A stretch of DNA of 64,000 bases from the NCBI RefSeq assembly GCF_032586155.1, contig NZ_JAWHTC010000001.1, forward strand, positions 806,001 through 870,000, in the 5' to 3' direction. Within the stretch, counting starts at the first letter, position 1. Each line of letters opens with the position of its first letter. Below are positions 24,852 through 32,614 of this stretch, piece after piece. The DNA is from JAWHTC01 sp032586155 (GTDB lineage Bacteria > Pseudomonadota > Alphaproteobacteria > Rhodobacterales > Rhodobacteraceae). The notes below the pieces were generated by a model. It had not been told where the DNA came from. It worked only from the letters and a program-made list of their open reading frames with translations, and did not search any database. A program made the translations under genes and the position numbers.

Positions 24852-26015
24852 ATGGCTGTGATCAACAGAATTGCCGGGCTGGCGGACGAGATGACCGCAT
24901 GGCGGCGTCACATTCACGAGAATCCCGAGTTGGGACGCGACTGTCACCAAACGGCGGCTTTCGTAGTGGAGCGGTTGAAGGAGTTCGGGATCACCGATAT
25001 TACCACCGGCTGGGCCGAAAGCGGCGTGGTCGCGGTGATCGAGGGGCAGGGCGACGGTCCGACGATCGGGCTGCGCGCGGATATGGATGCGCTGCCGATT
25101 CTAGAGGAAACCGGCCTTGATTATGCATCGAAAGTGCCCGGCAAGATGCATGCCTGTGGCCATGACGGGCATACGGCGATGCTGCTGGGGGCAGCGAAAT
25201 ACCTGTCGGAGACGCGCAATTTCGCGGGCCGTGCAGTGTTGCTGTTTCAGCCCGACGAGGAAGGTGGCGGCGGCGGCGAGGTCATGGTGCAGGAAGGTGT
25301 CATGGACAAATACGCCATCGACGAGGTTTACGGCATTCACAACGGGCCGGGCCTGCCCACGGGCATGATCGGCACCGCGCCGGGGCCGTTGATGGCAGCG
25401 GCGGATTCCTTCTACATCGACATTCAAGGCAGCGGCGGCCATGGGGCCGAACCGCACGAAACGGTGGACCCGGTGGTGGCGGCCGTGAGCATCGTGCAGG
25501 CGTTCCAGACCATCGTTAGTCGGAACAATGATGCGCAGAAGCGGCTGGTGATTTCGGTCACGCAGATCAACACCGGCACGGCCAGCAACATCATCCCGGA
25601 TACCGCGCGAATTTGCGGTACGGTGCGCTGTTTCGATGCAGAGGTGCGTGACATGGTCGAGCGCCGGATGGGCGAGATCGTGGCAGGGCAGGCGGCGAGC
25701 TTCGGTGTCGAGGCGGTGCTGGACTATGACCGTGGTTATCCGCCGACGGTAAATGATGTCGACAAGGCGCGGTTTGCGGCAGAGGTTGCGCGCGATGTTG
25801 TCGGAGCCGATCAGGTGGAGGGCAACGCGCGCCCGATCATGGCGGCCGAGGATTTTTCCTACATGCTGGAGGCGCGGCCCGGAGCCTATGCCTTTGTCGG
25901 CAACGGGGTCGAGGGCGCGACGGTGCATCACCCGAAATACGATTTCAACGACGAGATCGCGCCGGTGGGGGCGTCGTTCCTGGCGCGGCTGGTCGAGAAG
26001 GCGGCGCCTCTGTAA
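24852..26015 (+). CDS. M20 family amidohydrolase, second of a tandem pair
   Basis: This paralogue also has 387 residues, starting MAVINRIAGLADEMTAWRRH. It keeps MHACGHDGHTAMLLGAAKYL, but reads QPDEEGGGG at the catalytic glutamate, GIHNGPG at the metal histidine, and GSGGHGAEPHETVDP in the lid, which is the usual family sequence. It ends AAEDFSYMLEARPGAYAFVGNGV. M20D enzymes remove acyl or carbamoyl groups from amino acids. The downstream agmatinase gene suggests a role in metabolism of arginine-related or acylated amines, but that is inference. The start matches the paralogue; GGAGGG is upstream. Confidence 0.88.
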   Translation: MAVINRIAGLADEMTAWRRHIHENPELGRDCHQTAAFVVERLKEFGITDITTGWAESGVVAVIEGQGDGPTIGLRADMDALPILEETGLDYASKVPGKMHACGHDGHTAMLLGAAKYLSETRNFAGRAVLLFQPDEEGGGGGEVMVQEGVMDKYAIDEVYGIHNGPGLPTGMIGTAPGPLMAAADSFYIDIQGSGGHGAEPHETVDPVVAAVSIVQAFQTIVSRNNDAQKRLVISVTQINTGTASNIIPDTARICGTVRCFDAEVRDMVERRMGEIVAGQAASFGVEAVLDYDRGYPPTVNDVDKARFAAEVARDVVGADQVEGNARPIMAAEDFSYMLEARPGAYAFVGNGVEGATVHHPKYDFNDEIAPVGASFLARLVEKAAPL

Positions 26016-26142
26016 GCTGAGAGACCACGCCCGCGAGGGGCAATGCCCATCCCGTCGACGGAAGGTATGCGAAGCGATCACCGAGAGTGCCCGCCCCGTG
26101 GCCCCGCGCGGGTGGGGTTGACCTTTGGTGGGCTTCCGGCAC

Positions 26143-26156
26143 AATTTGATCAAATT
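26143..26156. promoter_or_regulatory. Perfect palindrome upstream of agmatinase
   Basis: AATTTGATCAAATT is a perfect 14-bp palindrome ending 13 bases before the agmatinase ATG and 3 bases before its ribosome site. The same 14-mer recurs at 45581-45594 before the gamma-glutamyl-polyamine operon, and a near copy at 44202-44215. I infer a shared polyamine operator. Confidence 0.6.
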
Positions 26157-26169
26157 TTTGGAGGGCGAC

Positions 26170-27135
26170 ATGGCGCTGGAAGATTCGAAGAACTATGTGG
26201 ACGAAGCCTTTACCCGGACCAACGACCGGGGGGTGAGTTTCGAGAACACCTTTGGCGGGGCGACGTCGTTTCTGCGGCGGCGTTACACCAAGGACTTGTC
26301 AGGGGTGGATATTGCCGTGACCGGCGTGCCGTTCGACCAGGCGGTGACAAACCGCCCCGGCACACGGCTGGGCCCGCGGGCGATCCGCGAGGCGAGTGCC
26401 TTGCAGAGCCCGGATGCGCCTTATGGCTGGGGGTATAATCCGTTGGAGGAACTGAGCATCGTCGATTACGGCGATGTGGCGTTTGACTATGCCAATATCC
26501 CGGCGTTTCCCGATGCGTTGACGGCGCATATTCGCGGCATACTTGAGGCAGGCGCGGCGAGCGTGACGCTGGGCGGGGATCACTATATTTCGTTTCCGAT
26601 TCTAAAGGCTTATGCCGAGAAGTTTGGGCCCATTTCGCTGATCCAGGTGGATGCGCACACGGATACCTGGGCCGACGATGACATGTCCCGGGTGGATCAT
26701 GGGACGATGTTTTACAAGGCGGTGAAAAGCGGGATCGTGGACCCGAAGACATCGGTGCAGATCGGAATCCGGACGCATAACGACGACACACTGGGCGTGA
26801 ATATCATCGACGCCCGCGAGGTGCACGAGAAGGGCCCGGCAGCGGCGGCGGAGAAGGCGCGCGCGATTGTTGCGGATCGGCCGGTTTACCTGAGCTTTGA
26901 CATTGATGGGCTGGACCCGGGGGTTGCGCCGGGAACGGGCACTCCGGTTTGGGGTGGCCTGAGTTCTGGTCAGGCGGCGATCCTGCTGCGCGACCTGGCC
27001 GGGATCAACCTGGTTGGCGGCGACATCGTCGAGGTATCACCACCGTTTGATCCCAGCGGAGCAACGGCCATCGCCGGTGCCCATGTGGCGATGGAGATCA
27101 TCTGTCTTTGGGGCTGGACGCGGCGTCAGGCTTGA
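26170..27135 (+). CDS. speB: Agmatinase (ureohydrolase family)
   Basis: Agmatinase hydrolyses agmatine to putrescine and urea with a binuclear manganese centre. The 321-residue product has TLGGDHYISFPIL, IQVDAHTDTW and YLSFDIDGLDPGVAPGTGTP, the three ureohydrolase metal signatures, and GGDIVEVSPPFD near the end. Guanidinobutyrase or another ureohydrolase specificity is possible. The start at 26170 follows GGAGG; an ATG 15 codons upstream would place the palindrome inside the coding region. The product feeds the gamma-glutamyl pathway encoded at 40.8-45.6 kb, which shares the upstream palindrome. Confidence 0.88.
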   Translation: MALEDSKNYVDEAFTRTNDRGVSFENTFGGATSFLRRRYTKDLSGVDIAVTGVPFDQAVTNRPGTRLGPRAIREASALQSPDAPYGWGYNPLEELSIVDYGDVAFDYANIPAFPDALTAHIRGILEAGAASVTLGGDHYISFPILKAYAEKFGPISLIQVDAHTDTWADDDMSRVDHGTMFYKAVKSGIVDPKTSVQIGIRTHNDDTLGVNIIDAREVHEKGPAAAAEKARAIVADRPVYLSFDIDGLDPGVAPGTGTPVWGGLSSGQAAILLRDLAGINLVGGDIVEVSPPFDPSGATAIAGAHVAMEIICLWGWTRRQA

Positions 27136-27165
27136 TGTGGTATCGAATGCCGGTCAGGTCGGGGT

Positions 27166-27190
27166 GAGTATTTGTGCAAAGAAAGAGAGC
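27166..27190 (+). repeat. Dispersed repeat, single arm
   Basis: GAGTATTTGTGCAAAGAAAG followed by AGAGC matches the arms of the inverted repeat at 13193-13254. It lies between agmatinase and the DUF1499 gene; its purine-rich tail falls 11 bases before the start at 27201. Confidence 0.5.
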
Positions 27191-27200
27191 GGGATTGGGA

Positions 27201-27599
27201 ATGGTCATTGTCTGGGTCTTTCTGGCGGTTGTCGTGCTGTTTGGGGCCTATGTGCGCCTGGCGCCCAGTGATGTGGGCCGGTGGCATGTGCCGCCGAAAG
27301 GCGAGTTGCGCGACAAGGATTTCCAGAACGGAGCGATCCGGGTGGTGCAGGCCGGACCGGATGGGCTGGCGCGGATGGGCGAGATTGCCGGAGGCTGGCC
27401 GCGCACGAAACTTCTGGCCGGGTCTGTCGCTGAGGGCATGGTGACCTATGTCACGCGGACTGCTTTCTGGGGATTTCCGGATTACACCACGGTGCAGATC
27501 GGTGAGGGGCAGTTGGTGCTCTATGCCCGCTCACGATTTGGACGGCGTGATATGGGCGTCAACCGGGACCGACTGGAGGCGTGGCTCAAGCAGTTGTGA
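27201..27599 (+). CDS. DUF1499 family membrane-anchored protein
   Basis: The 132-residue product has an N-terminal membrane segment (MVIVWVFLAVVVLFGAYVRLAP) and a soluble DUF1499 domain. The C-terminal SRFGRRDMGVNRDRLEAWLKQL is highly characteristic of the family, and WGFPDYTTVQI precedes it. The function is unknown. ATG 27201 is preferred; a GTG at 27174 would start inside a dispersed repeat. The last 69 bases overlap the convergent gene on the other strand. Confidence 0.78.
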   Translation: MVIVWVFLAVVVLFGAYVRLAPSDVGRWHVPPKGELRDKDFQNGAIRVVQAGPDGLARMGEIAGGWPRTKLLAGSVAEGMVTYVTRTAFWGFPDYTTVQIGEGQLVLYARSRFGRRDMGVNRDRLEAWLKQL

Positions 27600-27830
27600 G
27601 GTGGTGCAGCCGTCCTCGACCTTGCGCCACATCGGCACGTTCAGCGACATCTGGCATTGGGCGGTGAACATCTTGCCGTCGACATGGAGGCAGATCTTCT
27701 CGCCAAGATCGACGCGACCACCTGTTGAATCGGTGCAATAGCAATCGATCGTCTTGCCATTATTTTGAATGTCAGCCAGCGCCGGGAATGCGGCGAGCCC
27801 GAGTGCGAGAGGGATCAGAAGCCGTTTCAT
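27531..27830 (-). CDS. Small secreted cysteine-containing protein
   Basis: This 99-residue product has a clear signal peptide (MKRLLIPLALGLAAFPALA). The mature domain has four regularly spaced cysteines: CYCTDSTGGRVDLGEKICL, then AQCQMSLNVPMWRKVEDGCT. I read it as a disulphide-rich periplasmic protein of unknown function. The 3' end overlaps the convergent DUF1499 gene by 69 bases, and the part after DGCT (about 23 residues) is encoded within that overlap and looks less constrained. An ATG with no competing start supports 27830. Confidence 0.62.
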   Translation of the reverse strand: MKRLLIPLALGLAAFPALADIQNNGKTIDCYCTDSTGGRVDLGEKICLHVDGKMFTAQCQMSLNVPMWRKVEDGCTTSQLLEPRLQSVPVDAHITPSKS

Positions 27831-27923
27831 AGTATAAGTATAGCATGATGAATCCGTGCGGGGAATGTCGCCAAAAAGCGCAGGCGGCTTGACGCTGGCA
27901 CCGGGATGGGAGAGAGACGGGCC

Positions 27924-28973
27924 ATGGTTCCATTGGACAGATTAGAGCAGATCACCGGCCGGTTTGAGTACCTCGAGGCGCAGATGGCCGAGGGCGGCGG
28001 GGATATTGCAAAACTCGCCAAGGAGTATTCCGATCTGCGGCCCGTGGTGGAGCAGATTGCCGACTATCGCCTGCTTCTGGATGATATTGCCGAGGCCGAG
28101 GCGATGTTGGCCGACCCCGAGATGAAGGAATTGGCCGAGGAGGAATTGCCGGAGTTGCGGGCGCGCCTGCCAGAGGCCGAGGACGCCTTGCAACTGGCGC
28201 TGTTGCCGAAGGATGCGGCAGACGCGCGGCCTGCGTTGGTCGAGATCAGGCCGGGGACCGGGGGCGACGAGGCGGCGTTGTTTGCCGGCGACCTGCTGCG
28301 GATGTATCAGCGCTATGCCGAGGGCAGGGGCTGGAAGTTCGAAATCCTTGAGCAAAGCCTGAGCGAATTGGGTGGGATCAAGGAGGTGGTCGCGCGGGTG
28401 TCGGGCGAAAACGTCTTTGCCCGGCTGAAGTTCGAGAGCGGCGTGCACCGGGTGCAGAGGGTGCCCGAAACCGAAAGCGGTGGGCGTATTCATACCAGTG
28501 CGGCAACGGTGGCGGTGCTGCCCGAGGCCGAGGATGTGGATATCGCGATTGATGCGGGTGACATCCGGATCGACACGATGCGGGCCTCGGGGTCCGGGGG
28601 GCAGCACGTGAACACCACCGATTCCGCCGTCAGGATCACCCATATTCCGTCGGGCATCATGGTGACCTCTTCCGAGAAATCGCAGCACCGGAACCGGGAG
28701 ATCGCAATGCAGGTGCTGAAAACCCGGCTTTTCGACATGGAACGGCAGCGCGCCGCAGACGAACGGGCGGCGGATCGCAAGGCGCAGGTGGGCTCCGGCG
28801 ACCGGTCGGAACGCATTCGGACGTATAATTTCCCGCAAGGACGGATGACCGATCATCGGATCAACCTGACGCTTTACAAGCTGGATGCGGTGATGGGCGG
28901 TGATCTCGACGAGATCGTCGATGCGCTGACCGCAGATCATCAGGCGTGCCTTCTGGCGGAGATGGAAGGGTGA
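27924..28973 (+). CDS. prfA: Peptide chain release factor 1
   Basis: RF1 recognises UAA and UAG stop codons and triggers peptide release. The 349-residue protein has the PxT-type anticodon tripeptide (PET at 181-183) and the universally conserved GGQ at 225-227 (GSGGQHVNTTDSAVRITH), whose glutamine is methylated by PrmC. The start at 27924 (MVPLDRLEQI) matches relatives; GAGAGACGGGCC precedes it. The prmC gene follows with a 4-base GTGA overlap, so the enzyme that modifies RF1 is translated with it. Confidence 0.97.
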   Translation: MVPLDRLEQITGRFEYLEAQMAEGGGDIAKLAKEYSDLRPVVEQIADYRLLLDDIAEAEAMLADPEMKELAEEELPELRARLPEAEDALQLALLPKDAADARPALVEIRPGTGGDEAALFAGDLLRMYQRYAEGRGWKFEILEQSLSELGGIKEVVARVSGENVFARLKFESGVHRVQRVPETESGGRIHTSAATVAVLPEAEDVDIAIDAGDIRIDTMRASGSGGQHVNTTDSAVRITHIPSGIMVTSSEKSQHRNREIAMQVLKTRLFDMERQRAADERAADRKAQVGSGDRSERIRTYNFPQGRMTDHRINLTLYKLDAVMGGDLDEIVDALTADHQACLLAEMEG

Positions 28974-29830
28974 TCGGACGTGACGGCGCGGTCGCGCTGA
29001 CAGTGCGCGACGGGTTGGCAGGGCTGACCCGGTATTTCAGGGATGGTGGGATCGAGACGCCGGGTACGGATGCGCGGCTGTTGCTGGCGCATGTTTTACA
29101 AGTCGAGCCAGGCCGGTTGATCATCATGGCAGACGATCCGCTGAAGGAGGCGGCGCTGGAGAGGGCCTATGTGCTTGGGGCACGGCGGCGGGATCGGGAG
29201 CCGATGTCGCATATCCTGGGTGGGCGCGAGTTCTATGGGCGCTGGCTCGAGGTAACTGGCGATGTGCTGGACCCCCGGCCCGAGACCGAGACGCTGATTG
29301 AAGCAGCGTTGCGGAAGCCGTTCAACGAGGTTCTGGACCTTGGCACCGGATCGGGCGCGATATTGGTGAGCTTGCTGGCCGAGAAAGGCGAAGCGACAGG
29401 GATTGGAACCGATTTGTCGGGGCGGGCGCTGGCGGTCGCGGAGAAGAACGCTGAGGCCCTTGGCGTTGGAGAACGCGCAGGATTTCTGGAGAGTGATTGG
29501 TACGCTGGTGTGGCCGGTCAGTTCGACCTGATTGTGTCGAACCCGCCATATATCGCGGCGGATGAAATGCCGGGGCTGGCGCCGGAACTTGCCCATGAAC
29601 CGCGCATGGCGCTGACCGACGAAGCGGACGGTTTTAGCGCCTACCGGATCATTGCCCAGGAAGCGCCAGAGCACCTGCTGCCCAATGGCCGGTTGATGGT
29701 AGAGATCGGGCCGACACAGGGGGCGGTGGTGGCGGCGATGTTCCGTGAGGCCGGGTTTGACAGTGTAGAGATTCTGCCCGATCTGGATGGGCGGGATCGG
29801 GTCGTGGCGGGGGTAAAGCCGCGCGAATAG
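28970..29830 (+). CDS. prmC: Release factor glutamine methyltransferase
   Basis: PrmC (HemK) uses S-adenosylmethionine to methylate the glutamine of the GGQ motif in RF1 and RF2. The product of about 286 residues has an N-terminal helical domain, then VLDLGTGSGAILVSLL (residues 121-136, SAM-binding motif I). The catalytic NPPY is at 191-194. The GTG start overlaps the prfA stop codon by 4 bases, consistent with coupling. The arrangement prfA-prmC is conserved across bacteria. Confidence 0.95.
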   Translation: MIGRDGAVALTVRDGLAGLTRYFRDGGIETPGTDARLLLAHVLQVEPGRLIIMADDPLKEAALERAYVLGARRRDREPMSHILGGREFYGRWLEVTGDVLDPRPETETLIEAALRKPFNEVLDLGTGSGAILVSLLAEKGEATGIGTDLSGRALAVAEKNAEALGVGERAGFLESDWYAGVAGQFDLIVSNPPYIAADEMPGLAPELAHEPRMALTDEADGFSAYRIIAQEAPEHLLPNGRLMVEIGPTQGAVVAAMFREAGFDSVEILPDLDGRDRVVAGVKPRE

Positions 29831-30082
29831 GACCGAAAAGCCACGCCAGGCGGCGAAAACACGCGGATTTGTACCCTATTGGCACAGTTAGCCCTTGTTA
29901 ATCCCTCTCTGGCATGGTTACTCAGGGGCATCAAGACGGTGGATGGCCCTTGGCCGGTCCCGCTCGATACCAAGCCAGACAGTTTGCACCCGGCAAGAAT
30001 GCGCAAAGCGCGTGTCGGAGCGGCAAAGCCCGTTCAACTCCTTGAACACGCTTAGAGAACCCGTAGGGAACCCAGAGAAGAC

Positions 30083-30670
30083 ATGAGATCATCCAAGAAC
30101 CGCTCGCGGTCGAACAAAAACCGCAACCGTTCCGGCGGCAATATCGGCAACATCATGAACCGGGTGTTTGACAGCTCGGGGCCGGAAGGCAAGGTGCGCG
30201 GCACGCCGCAGCAGATCATTGACAAATACAACCAATTGGCGCGCGACGCGCAGCTGTCGGGTGACCGCGTGGCGCTGGAAAACTTCCAGCAGCACGCCGA
30301 GCATTACCAGCGCATGCTGAGTGCGGCGCAACGCGAGCTTGAAGCGCGGCGCGAGCAGCAGGAACAGCAGAACCGCGAGCGCCAGGCCGAACGCGATCGT
30401 GAGCGTGCCGCCCGCCAGGAGCGCGAGTCAAATGGCGGTCAGCCGGCCGACAAGGTTCAGGGCAAGGATCAGGCCAAGGATCCGGGCGCAACCCCGCAGC
30501 CCGACGTGATCGAGCCGGTCGACAGCGATGGCGACAGCGGATTGGTGGAAACACCGGAAGCAGCAGCGTCCAAGCCGGAGGCTGAGAAAAAGCCGAAACC
30601 CCGGACGCGGCGCAAACCTAAAAAGGTTGAAAGCGGCGAAGGCAATGAGGGCAACGAGGCGGCCGAGTAA
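30083..30670 (+). CDS. DUF4167 domain protein, RNA-binding-like basic protein
   Basis: This 195-residue protein is of the alphaproteobacterial DUF4167 family. The N-terminus RSSKNRSRSNKNRNRSGGNIGNI is very basic. The conserved core follows: NRVFDSSGPEGKVRGTPQQIIDKYNQLARDAQLSGDRVALENFQQHAEHYQRML. A long charged coiled-coil rich in Arg, Glu and Gln comes next (about residues 80-120), and the tail alternates acidic and lysine-rich segments. The family is abundant but unstudied, and the location beside prfA-prmC suggests a translation or RNA role. The 252-base upstream gap probably holds its own promoter. Confidence 0.85.
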   Translation: MRSSKNRSRSNKNRNRSGGNIGNIMNRVFDSSGPEGKVRGTPQQIIDKYNQLARDAQLSGDRVALENFQQHAEHYQRMLSAAQRELEARREQQEQQNRERQAERDRERAARQERESNGGQPADKVQGKDQAKDPGATPQPDVIEPVDSDGDSGLVETPEAAASKPEAEKKPKPRTRRKPKKVESGEGNEGNEAAE

Positions 30671-30673
30671 GGT

Positions 30674-31513
30674 TCAGCCTTCCGCCACGATGCGGGCCAG
30701 CGCACAGAATTGCTCCAGGGACACGGTCTCTGCACGCGCCGTCGGGTCAATCCCGGCGGCGCGTAGCTTTTCTTCGACATCTCCCCCCAGGCCCTTGAGG
30801 CTGGCCCGCAGCATCTTGCGGCGCTGATTGAACCCCATGGCGACCACGCGTTCCAGGACCTTGGGATCGGCAGGGAAGCGCGGTTCGGGCAGGGCGGTGA
30901 GGTGGACCACGGCGGACGAGACCTTGGGCGGCGGGGTGAAGGCCTGAGGTGGCAGGCTCATCACGATGCGGGCGTCGCAGCGCCATTGCGCCAGGATGGC
31001 GAGACGACCATAGGTCTTGCCGCCGGGCTGGGCGACGATACGTTCGGCCACCTCGCGTTGGAACATCAGGGTGAGCGACTGCCAGAAAGGTGGCCACCGG
31101 GGCGGGGTGAGCCAGCGCACCAGCAGTTCGGTGCCCACGTTATAGGGCAAGTTGGCTGCAATGCGGATGGGCGGGGTCAGGTGGGTCAGCGGGTCGACTT
31201 CGAGTGCGTCACCGTTGATGATCTCGAGCTGGCCGGGATAGGCGGCGGCGATCTCTTCCAGGGCGGGGAGGCAGCGGGCATCCTTTTCGATGGCAAGGAC
31301 ACGACGGGCACCCTCGGCCAGAAGACCTCGGGTCAGGCCGCCGGGGCCAGGGCCGATTTCAAGAACGTCGCAGTCGGATAGTTCCCCAGCCGAACGGGCG
31401 ATCTTGGCGGTGAGGTTGAGATCAAGCAGGAAGTTCTGGCCCAGCGATTTACGGGCGGAAAGGCCGTGGTTGGCGATCACCTCGCGCAGGGGGGGGAGCG
31501 GGTCAATCGGCAT
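30674..31513 (-). CDS. rsmA: 16S rRNA dimethyladenosine transferase
   Basis: RsmA (KsgA) dimethylates two adjacent adenosines in the 3' helix of 16S rRNA during 30S maturation. The 279-residue product has SLGQNFLLD at the N-terminus, VLEIGPGPGGLTRGLL (SAM motif), and RIAANLPYNVGTELLVRW with the catalytic NLPY. The start at 31513 is the family-like MPIDPLPPL; an in-frame ATG 15 codons upstream would run into the palindrome array. It is the last gene of the lptF-lptG-lptD-surA-pdxA-rsmA operon and converges on the DUF4167 gene with 3 bases between. Confidence 0.96.
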   Translation of the reverse strand: MPIDPLPPLREVIANHGLSARKSLGQNFLLDLNLTAKIARSAGELSDCDVLEIGPGPGGLTRGLLAEGARRVLAIEKDARCLPALEEIAAAYPGQLEIINGDALEVDPLTHLTPPIRIAANLPYNVGTELLVRWLTPPRWPPFWQSLTLMFQREVAERIVAQPGGKTYGRLAILAQWRCDARIVMSLPPQAFTPPPKVSSAVVHLTALPEPRFPADPKVLERVVAMGFNQRRKMLRASLKGLGGDVEEKLRAAGIDPTARAETVSLEQFCALARIVAEG

Positions 31514-31531
31514 TATTGACTCCCTGGCCGG

Positions 31532-31625
31532 GAAGCCGTTTCGAAACGGCTTCAACAAGCGGCTTCGAAGCCGCTTTGAACGCGATTTTGAAATCGCGCG
31601 GGCAAGGATTTTCGAAAATCCTTGC
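31532..31625. repeat. Array of four near-contiguous palindromes centred on TTCGAA or TTTGAAA
   Basis: Four palindromes sit nose to tail between pdxA and rsmA: 31532-31553 (half GAAGCCGTTTC), 31557-31576 (half AAGCGGCTTC), 31581-31598 (half CGCGATTT, central TG) and 31602-31625 (half GCAAGGATTTTC). Gaps are 3, 4 and 3 bases. Three are perfect. The arms differ but the centres are alike. As RNA they would form four consecutive hairpins in the operon transcript. Confidence 0.9.
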
Positions 31626-31630
31626 GGTGT

Positions 31631-32614
31631 TCATGTCGAGGCTCCAGCCATGCGCCAGGCCACTTTCAGGGCCTCGATGGTGGAAGAGGGATTGGCCACA
31701 CCGGTGCCGGCGATATCGAAGGCGGTGCCATGATCGGGCGAGGTGCGAATGAAGGGCAGGCCGAGGGTGACATTCACCCCGCGGTCGAAATCCAGCGTCT
31801 TGATCGGGATCAGTGCCTGATCGTGATAGGCGCAGACTGCCGCATCGTAACGCGCCCTTGCGGCGGCGTGAAACATCGTGTCGGCGGGCAGGGGGCCGAG
31901 CAGGTCGAAACCTTCGCTGCGCATCTGGTCCAGCAGAGGCCCCATCCAGCGCAGCTCATCATCGCCCATGGCGCCGCCTTCGCCGGCATGGGGGTTGAGA
32001 CCGGCCACGGCAATGCGTGGGGTGGCGATGCCGAATTGCGTGATCAACCCGTTGCGGGTGATCTCGATGGTCTCGCGCAGCAGCTCCGGGGTGAGCGCCG
32101 CGGGCACGTCGCGCAGAGCGATATGGATGGTGGCGGGGACGACGCGCAACTGCTCGGAGGCCAACATCATCACCACCCGCGCGCAACCGCCGAGATGGGC
32201 CAGGTATTCGGTATGGCCGGGAAAGGCGAACCCGGCGCCGTCCTTCAACGCCTTTTTGTGAATCGGCAGGGTACAGACGGCCGAGGCGGCGCCGGATTTG
32301 GCCAGGTCAACCGCGCGGGCGATGACGTCAATCACCCCTTGGGCGTTCTCTGCCGAGGGCTGTCCCGGTGTGGCCGGGGCGGCAAAGCTGTGACGCAGGA
32401 CCGGCAACCCGTGGCTCATGGCGGCGCGCGCTTCGGCCGGGTCCGCGATTTCGATGATTGCCGACCCGGCAGGCAGGTGGGTGGGATCGCCGATCCAGAA
32501 CAATTCAAGCGTGCCGTTCAGCACATCGCAGGCCTTAATGGCCAGTTCCGGCCCGATCCCGGCGGGTTCGCCGCATGTCAGAGCGATCGGGGCCGGGCGT
32601 GCACCGGGGCTCAT
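31631..32614 (-). CDS. pdxA: 4-hydroxythreonine-4-phosphate dehydrogenase
   Basis: PdxA oxidises 4-phosphohydroxy-L-threonine with NAD in the de novo pyridoxal phosphate pathway, giving 3-amino-2-oxopropyl phosphate after decarboxylation. The 327-residue protein has LTCGEPAGIGPELAIKA at the N-terminus, FPGHTEYLAHL, and GLNPHAGEGGAMGDDE with a metal histidine. The third metal-histidine region (AVCAYHDQALIPIKTL) and TSPDHGTAFDIAGTG are also present. The start overlaps the surA stop by 4 bases. The palindrome array separates its end from rsmA. Confidence 0.96.
   Translation of the reverse strand: MSPGARPAPIALTCGEPAGIGPELAIKACDVLNGTLELFWIGDPTHLPAGSAIIEIADPAEARAAMSHGLPVLRHSFAAPATPGQPSAENAQGVIDVIARAVDLAKSGAASAVCTLPIHKKALKDGAGFAFPGHTEYLAHLGGCARVVMMLASEQLRVVPATIHIALRDVPAALTPELLRETIEITRNGLITQFGIATPRIAVAGLNPHAGEGGAMGDDELRWMGPLLDQMRSEGFDLLGPLPADTMFHAAARARYDAAVCAYHDQALIPIKTLDFDRGVNVTLGLPFIRTSPDHGTAFDIAGTGVANPSSTIEALKVAWRMAGAST

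Noticed and set aside
29831..30082. Possible regulatory RNA in the 252-base gap before the DUF4167 gene.
   Set aside because: No long stems, conserved riboswitch core or terminator could be recognised by eye; it is probably a promoter region.
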